Below, piece by piece: positions 6,285 to 10,896 of a DNA stretch of 10,896 bases. This DNA comes from Clostridia bacterium (lineage in GTDB: Bacteria > Bacillota > Clostridia > Oscillospirales > Acutalibacteraceae), in contig JAILDS010000237.1 in assembly GCA_024689165.1 (NCBI GenBank), positions 1 through 10,896 of the forward strand. Direction: 5' to 3'. Position numbers and translations under genes: made by a program. The notes below the pieces were generated by a model that did no database searches, was not told where the DNA came from, and saw only the letters and a list, made by a program, of their open reading frames with translations. Each line of letters begins with the position of its first letter. The first letter of the stretch is position 1.

Positions 6285-7345
6285 ATGGCTGAAAAGGTAC
6301 TCATGAAGGGCAACGAAGCCATCGCCGAGGCGGCTATAAGAGCCGGCTGCCGGCACTACTTCGGTTACCCCATCACTCCTCAGACGGAGCTTGCCGCCTA
6401 CATGGCGAAGCGTATGCCCAAGATCGGCGGCGTGTTTCTCCAGGCGGAGTCCGAGATCGCCGCAATAAACATGGTCTACGGCGTCTCCGCCGCCGGAAAG
6501 CGCGTCATGACCTCATCGTCCTCGCCCGGCGTCTCTCTCAAGCAGGAGGGCATCTCATACATCGCCGGCGCGGACCTGCCCGCGCTGATAGTCAACGTTG
6601 AGCGCGGCGGCCCCGGCCTCGGCGGCATCCAGCCCTCTCAGTCGGATTATTTCCAGGCGACCAAGGGCGGCGGCCACGGCGACTATCACCTCATAGTCCT
6701 CACCCCGGCTTCGGTCCAGGAGATGGCGGACCTCACCGCGCTCGCCTTCGACCTGTCCGACAAATACCGCTTGCCCTCCATGCTTCTGGCGGACGGAACG
6801 ATCGGCCAGATGATGGAGCCCGTCGTCCTGCCCGAGGAGAGCTGCGGCACCGTCGAAAAGCCCTGGGCGGTCACCGGTACGCAGATGAAGCGGAAGCACA
6901 ACATCGTCAACTCACTGTACCTTGTGCCCGAGGAGCTCGAAAAGACGAATTTCGAGCGTTTCGAAAGATATAAAGAGATCGAAGCGAACGAAGCGCGCTG
7001 CGAGGAGTTCATGACCTCGGACGCGGACGTCGTGGTCGTTGCCTTCGGCATCGCCGCGAGGGTATCGAAGAACGCCGTCGTCGCCGCCCGCGAGCAGGGC
7101 ATCAAGGCGGGCCTCATCAGGCCGATAACCGTATGGCCCTTCCCGAAAAAAGCGATCGAAGAGGCGGCGAAGCACGTCAAAGGCTTCGTCTGCGCTGAGC
7201 TTTCGATGGGACAGATGATCGAGGACGTGCGCCTTGCCTGCGGCTGCTCGAAGCCGGTCCTCGGCGCGATACGCGTCGGCGGCATGATCCCCACGCCCGA
7301 AGAAGTACTCGCCAAGATCAAAGAAGCCGAAGGAGGTAACGCGTG

Positions 7346-7346
<1 letters not shown>
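6285..7346 (+). CDS. vorB: 2-oxoacid:ferredoxin oxidoreductase alpha subunit (VOR/KOR type)
   Basis: A 353-residue protein with the pyrimidine-binding TPP fold and C-terminal transketolase-like domain of PorA/VorB. Markers are GYPITPQTE (27-35), LQAESEIAA (52-60), TSSSSPGVSLKQEG (76-89) and NVERGGPGLGG (104-114). Length suits the VorB/KorA group rather than the large fused pyruvate enzymes. With beta, gamma and delta it interconverts a 2-oxoacid + CoA and an acyl-CoA + CO2, using ferredoxin. ATG 6285 is preferred over in-frame TTG 6264 because GAGGTGAG (6273-6280) is correctly spaced before it and TTG would overlap the ferredoxin gene. Substrate (2-oxoisovalerate, 2-oxo-3-methylvalerate, 2-oxobutyrate or 2-oxoglutarate) cannot be settled by eye; the operon partners favour a branched or short-chain acyl-CoA. 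Subunit letters differ between databases. Confidence 0.9.
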
Positions 7347-8094
<748 letters not shown>

Positions 8095-8098
<4 letters not shown>

Positions 8099-8631
8099 CA
8101 ACTCAGATTCTCATCGCAGGCTTCGGCGGCCAGGGCGTCCTCTTCGCCGGCAAATTCCTCGCCTACAAGGGTCTTCTTGAGAACAAGCAGCTCTCGTGGC
8201 TGCCGTCCTACGGCCCGGAGATGCGCGGCGGCACCGCCAACTGCTCCGTGATACTCAGCGACGAGCCCGTCGGCTCCCCCATCGTTTCGAAGCCCGACGT
8301 GCTCATAGCCATGAACCTGCCGTCGCTCGATAAATACGAGAATGACGTCGTTCCCGGCGGCATGATCTTCGCCGAGTCCTCTCTTATCTCGCGCAAGGTC
8401 GCCCGCGACGACGTAAAGGTCTTTTACGTCCCGGCGACGGAGCTCGCCAACTCCATCGGCGCGCCGACTCTCGCCAACATGGTCATGACCGGCAAGCTTA
8501 TCAGGGAATGCGCTGCGATAAGCGACGAAAATATCGAGGCGGCTCTTAAAAAGGTCGTCTCCGCCCGCCACGCCGACCTGCTCGAGGTCAACCTCAAGGC
8601 GATCAACACCGGTCTCGGTTACGAGGACTGA
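8095..8631 (+). CDS. vorC: 2-oxoacid:ferredoxin oxidoreductase gamma subunit
   Basis: A 178-residue PorC/VorC-type subunit: GFGGQGV (9-15) near the N-terminus and PSYGPEMRGGTANC (37-50) are the family signatures, and the CoA-proximal domain continues to the C-terminus. The start codon overlaps the beta-subunit stop (ATGA), with AGGAGG at 8082-8087 placed 7 nt upstream. It is the last gene of the operon; a strong terminator follows 26 nt later. Length is normal for the separate gamma subunit. Confidence 0.9.
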
Positions 8632-8656
8632 ACAGTTCCTTCAAAACAAAGCTGAT

Positions 8657-8688
8657 CCGCAGGCGCAAAACGCCTGCGGCGTTTTTTT
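8657..8688 (+). terminator. Intrinsic terminator of the synthetase/oxidoreductase operon
   Basis: CCGCAGGCG (8657-8665) and CGCCTGCGG (8671-8679) form a perfect 9-bp stem with a CAAAA loop, then CG and seven T (8682-8688). Confidence 0.92.
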
Positions 8689-8691
8689 GCG

Positions 8692-8720
8692 TTGACTTTT
8701 CAGCAATACGGATTTATACT
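8692..8720 (+). promoter_or_regulatory. Sigma-A promoter for the exported helical protein gene
   Basis: TTGACT (8692-8697), a 17-bp spacer and TATACT (8715-8720) follow directly after the preceding terminator. The predicted start near 8727 leaves a leader of about 115 nt, in which no riboswitch-like structure was recognised. Confidence 0.8.
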
Positions 8721-8841
8721 CAATGCTGCATAGAAACAGCGTTATTTGCGATAAATGGTATTCGACACCCGGTACTTTGGATTATTCATGATGAGTAAAT
8801 CTAAGACATGATTCAATTATGTAATCGGTGAGGTTTTAAGT

Positions 8842-9843
8842 ATGAAAAAAATCCGTATAATTACAGTGTCTGTTGTCGCCCTGATCATTATCGTTGCGGT
8901 CAGTATCGGCGTAGGAGCAAACAGACAAAAGATCCTGTCTCCCGAAGAGGAAGTAAAGTTTACCGATGTTCAAACGCAGGAGCTCATCGACTCGGTCAGA
9001 ACTGCCGAATCATCTGAAGAACTTGATCTTAATATATACGGCGCCTTGATCGACAGGGTCTCCGAGCTGAAGGTCGATGAATATGTATTCCTTCTTGAAA
9101 ACAATCTTGATTCAGACACGGTAACAAAAGCCCTGATCAGCGCCGCAACAGACGGAAAGATCGTTATTCCCGATGAAATACTCGATACAATCTTTCAAAG
9201 TGATTTGGATTTTAACGTTCGTCTGGAAGCATTGTTTTACTGCGCCTCATCCGAGAAAGATTATTCAGATACATACATAAAACTGGCAGACGACCCGGAG
9301 CTTGCTTCTTTTGCCCTCAGGCAGCTTTACACGGAAAACCCAGACACTGCAATGGAAATCGTTCGCGAAACAATCGCTTCCTATGACGGCAATTACAGCA
9401 TCAAGCTTCAGGGAGCACTTCATGTAATGCCCGACTATCTCAAAAAACAGGGAACTGATGGAGAAATCGCGGAATATATCGCTTTATGCGAGGATATTAT
9501 AAACGGCTGCAAAAAGGACGACGAGGCAGTACGGTCGATCCTTCTGGATCTGATCGGACAGATCGACAGCCGCCAAAGTCTCGAATACGTCGTCGGCAAC
9601 GACGAGTTTATCGCGAAAAGCAGCCTCGTTTTGTACAACCAAAATACTCTCAGAACCATTTTGACAAACGAGCCAGATGAAAAAAGCATTGACCTTGCTC
9701 TTACCTGCATCGCGGAAGACCCTGCGGATCTCCTGATGGATCTGCTGGTTGAGAACCTCGAAGAGCACGATGAGTTTTATTCCGCTCACCCCGAACTGTA
9801 CGAAAAAGCAAATCGGATCGTAACGGATGCGTATGGGTATTGA
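8842..9843 (+). CDS. Exported or membrane-anchored helical repeat-like protein, unknown function
   Basis: A 333-residue protein not recognised as a named family. Residues 1-6 are basic (MKKIRI), 7-25 form one hydrophobic segment, and GVGA at 23-26 could be a signal peptidase I site; there is no lipobox Cys. The remainder is acidic and almost wholly helical, with helix pairs such as DSDTVTKALISAATDG and DPELASFALRQLYTENP. These resemble HEAT/alpha-solenoid repeats, although no strict repeat unit could be aligned. GAGG sits 8 nt before the ATG. It has its own promoter and lies between two T-box units but is clearly AT-richer, with more A/T-ending codons than its neighbours, so it may be a later arrival. 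It could act as an extracytoplasmic scaffold, but that is only inferred from shape. Confidence 0.8.
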   Translation: MKKIRIITVSVVALIIIVAVSIGVGANRQKILSPEEEVKFTDVQTQELIDSVRTAESSEELDLNIYGALIDRVSELKVDEYVFLLENNLDSDTVTKALISAATDGKIVIPDEILDTIFQSDLDFNVRLEALFYCASSEKDYSDTYIKLADDPELASFALRQLYTENPDTAMEIVRETIASYDGNYSIKLQGALHVMPDYLKKQGTDGEIAEYIALCEDIINGCKKDDEAVRSILLDLIGQIDSRQSLEYVVGNDEFIAKSSLVLYNQNTLRTILTNEPDEKSIDLALTCIAEDPADLLMDLLVENLEEHDEFYSAHPELYEKANRIVTDAYGY

Positions 9844-9992
9844 TAATACGAATGACGAAAGGTTATTATTAAGATGAAAAAAAGAATTATTAGAGCCTAT
9901 TATTTGATATAATTAAAAGTGGTGTTTTCGCGGGTATGCATTGCGACGGTTTTCCGAAAAACGTCCGAATTATTTTTTGTTAAAAAACACTG
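9844..9992. other. AT-rich intergenic stretch
   Basis: No gene was recognised. It holds a 12-codon frame MKKRIIRAYYLI (9874-9912) after a weak AAAGG, which reads like the beginning of a gene cut short or is chance. It also holds a weak hairpin (9945-9953 with 9957-9965, one mismatch) followed after a gap by TATTTTTTG, which may be the terminator of the preceding gene. Confidence 0.5.
9945..9978 (+). terminator. Possible weak terminator after the exported protein gene
   Basis: GACGGTTTT (9945-9953) pairs with AAAAACGTC (9957-9965) around a CCG loop with one internal G-A mismatch. A T-run (9973-9978) follows seven bases later. The gap and the mismatch make this only a candidate. Confidence 0.35.
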
Positions 9993-10021
9993 TTGACATA
10001 AAACGGCGGCGGTTATAGAAT
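9982..10021 (+). promoter_or_regulatory. Sigma-A promoter with upstream A-tract for the T-box (Leu) unit
   Basis: TTGACA (9993-9998), a 17-bp spacer and TAGAAT (10016-10021), with six A at 9982-9987 just upstream. This repeats the architecture of the first T-box promoter. The predicted start is near 10028. Confidence 0.85.
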
Positions 10022-10027
10022 CAAAGA

Positions 10028-10317
10028 GTGCCGACGTTCGGCGCGAAGTCAATAGTTAAATGCTGTGATGGCGTTAAGCGCGTTTTTGAGTTCCTCAGAG
10101 AGCCGGCGGTCGGTGCGAGCCGGTGAGCGATATCCGCGCAGTCTCCCGCCGGAGCACGTTCCCCCAAAGCCTTCGGGTGCATAAGGGAATGCGGGATCGG
10201 GTCCGTTATACAAGCCCGGGGCGTTTGACTGAACGCCGCAGAGGGGTCTTTTGACCCGAATTCGGGTGGTACCGCGGTTTATCGATCGCCCCGAGAGCTT
10301 GATCTCTCGGGGTTTTT
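10028..10317 (+). ncRNA. T-box riboswitch leader, specifier CTC (Leu)
   Basis: The T-box core CGGGTGGTACCGCGG lies at 10263-10277. TTCGGG (10261-10266) can pair with CCCGAG (10290-10295), the 5' arm of the terminator, giving the on/off switch. Stem I: TGCT (10061-10064) pairs with AGCA (10153-10156), followed by the GTGA K-turn element. GGCG (10070-10073) pairs with CGCC (10147-10150), and GCGCG (10078-10082) pairs with CGCGC (10135-10139). The specifier loop left between these helices is AGTCTCC (10140-10146), in which CTC at 10143-10145 is the leucine codon. The AGAGAGCCGG apical element is at 10096-10105. A leucine specifier matches the isopropylmalate-synthase-like gene that follows. Confidence 0.92.
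10289..10317 (+). terminator. Intrinsic terminator of the second T-box leader
   Basis: CCCCGAGAG (10289-10297) and CTCTCGGGG (10304-10312) form a perfect 9-bp stem with a CTTGAT loop and five T (10313-10317). The 5' arm is shared with the antiterminator. Confidence 0.92.
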
Positions 10318-10358
10318 CTGTTTTCCGGGAGACGGGACAAAAACATAGAGGTGCGCAA

Positions 10359-10896
10359 ATGAAAAAAATCACACTGATCGACACTACCATGTCAAGGGCG
10401 TACGAGCTTCACAAGGGCAGGCTCGGCTTCAAGACCAAGCTCGAGGCCGCCGGCTGCATAGACAGGCTCGGCGTGGATTTCATCGAGCTCGAGCCGATTA
10501 CCGGGACCCGCGCGGAGGCGCTGTTCAACAAGACCGCCGCGACGACCCTCAAGGCGGTCGTAAGCGCCTGCGTGCTCATCTCCGCGGACAACGTCCGCGA
10601 AACGTGGGAGAGCGTCTGCCACGCTGAAAAATCGCGGCTGAACCTGCTCGTCCCCTCCTCGCCGGTACAGATGGAGTACTCCGGGCACGTCAAGGCGCCC
10701 GCGATGCTCGAGAAGATCTCTCAGAAGGGGGCAGAATGCGTCTCCTTCTGCAGGCATACCGAGGTGACCTTCGTCGACGCGACGAGAGCCGAGCCCGAAT
10801 TCCTCCGCGAGGGTATAAGAAGGGCCGTCGCCGCCGGAGTGAAGGCGGTGACCCTCTGCGACACCGCGGGCATATTCCTGCCCGGCGAATTCTCGG
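10359..10896 (+). CDS. 2-isopropylmalate-synthase-like (DRE-TIM/HMGL) protein, 3' end beyond window
   Basis: The first 179 residues of a TIM-barrel protein of the isopropylmalate/homocitrate synthase family. ITLIDTTM (4-11) is the first barrel strand, GVDFIELE (38-45) the second, EVTFVDATRAEPEFL (135-149) the block equivalent to the usual EDATR, and TLCDTAGIF (165-173) the DTxG strand. The metal-ligand HxH and downstream Asn lie beyond the window. In canonical members DTTLRDGxQ supplies the catalytic Arg of the DRE motif. Here the sequence is DTTMSRAYE, with Ser12 at that place and Arg13 one residue later, so standard condensation activity is doubtful or altered. GAGGT (10348-10352) lies 6 nt before the ATG. 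Control by a leucine T-box favours a role in leucine or branched-chain 2-oxoacid chain extension. The symbol leuA is withheld because of the motif change. Confidence 0.8.
   Translation, partial: MKKITLIDTTMSRAYELHKGRLGFKTKLEAAGCIDRLGVDFIELEPITGTRAEALFNKTAATTLKAVVSACVLISADNVRETWESVCHAEKSRLNLLVPSSPVQMEYSGHVKAPAMLEKISQKGAECVSFCRHTEVTFVDATRAEPEFLREGIRRAVAAGVKAVTLCDTAGIFLPGEFS

Noticed and set aside
10392..10757. 121-codon minus-strand frame in the isopropylmalate-synthase-like gene
   Set aside because: Antisense to a T-box-controlled gene with TIM-barrel motifs; no independent signals.

Overview
The window looks like chromosome from a strictly anaerobic, fairly high-GC member of the Clostridia (Firmicutes), probably a gut or rumen lineage. 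The evidence is the two T-box leaders, textbook sigma-A promoters with 17-bp spacers, strong AGGAGG ribosome sites and a ferredoxin-linked 2-oxoacid oxidoreductase. No rRNA, tRNA, CRISPR array, transposase or phage gene is visible.

Left arm (1-2547, minus strand): a two-gene transcription unit with its own promoter (2519-2547). It encodes a GH39-like glycoside hydrolase (833-2485) and then a sugar-transfer-associated ATP-grasp protein (804 down to 1, running off the window). The ATP-grasp frame is easily missed because it has no stop inside the window and a long opposite-strand frame overlies it.

Centre (2636-8688, plus strand): a promoter, a T-box leader with a terminator, then six tightly packed genes ending at a strong terminator. 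They are (a) a 755-residue fusion of an XRE-type HTH, a cupin and an AMP-forming medium/branched-chain acyl-CoA synthetase, (b) a ParA/MinD-like P-loop NTPase of unknown role, and (c) the delta (2x[4Fe-4S]), alpha, beta and gamma subunits of a VOR/KOR-type 2-oxoacid:ferredoxin oxidoreductase. Aligning the leader with the second T-box places the specifier at ATC (Ile). The most economical reading is an isoleucine-starvation-induced route: a scavenged short acid (2-methylbutyrate, or propionate) is activated to its CoA ester, then reductively carboxylated with ferredoxin to the 2-oxoacid precursor of isoleucine.

Right arm (8692-10896, plus strand): an AT-richer single gene with its own promoter, encoding an exported or membrane-anchored helical protein of unknown function (8842-9843). 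After it come a second promoter and a T-box whose specifier reads CTC (Leu), leading into a 2-isopropylmalate-synthase-like gene cut by the window end. That gene lacks the usual catalytic arginine position of the DRE-TIM motif.

Together, the plus-strand T-box units suggest a branched-chain amino-acid locus under tRNA(Ile) and tRNA(Leu) control. The pathway assignment is inference from gene content and leader reading; no substrate can be proven from sequence alone.
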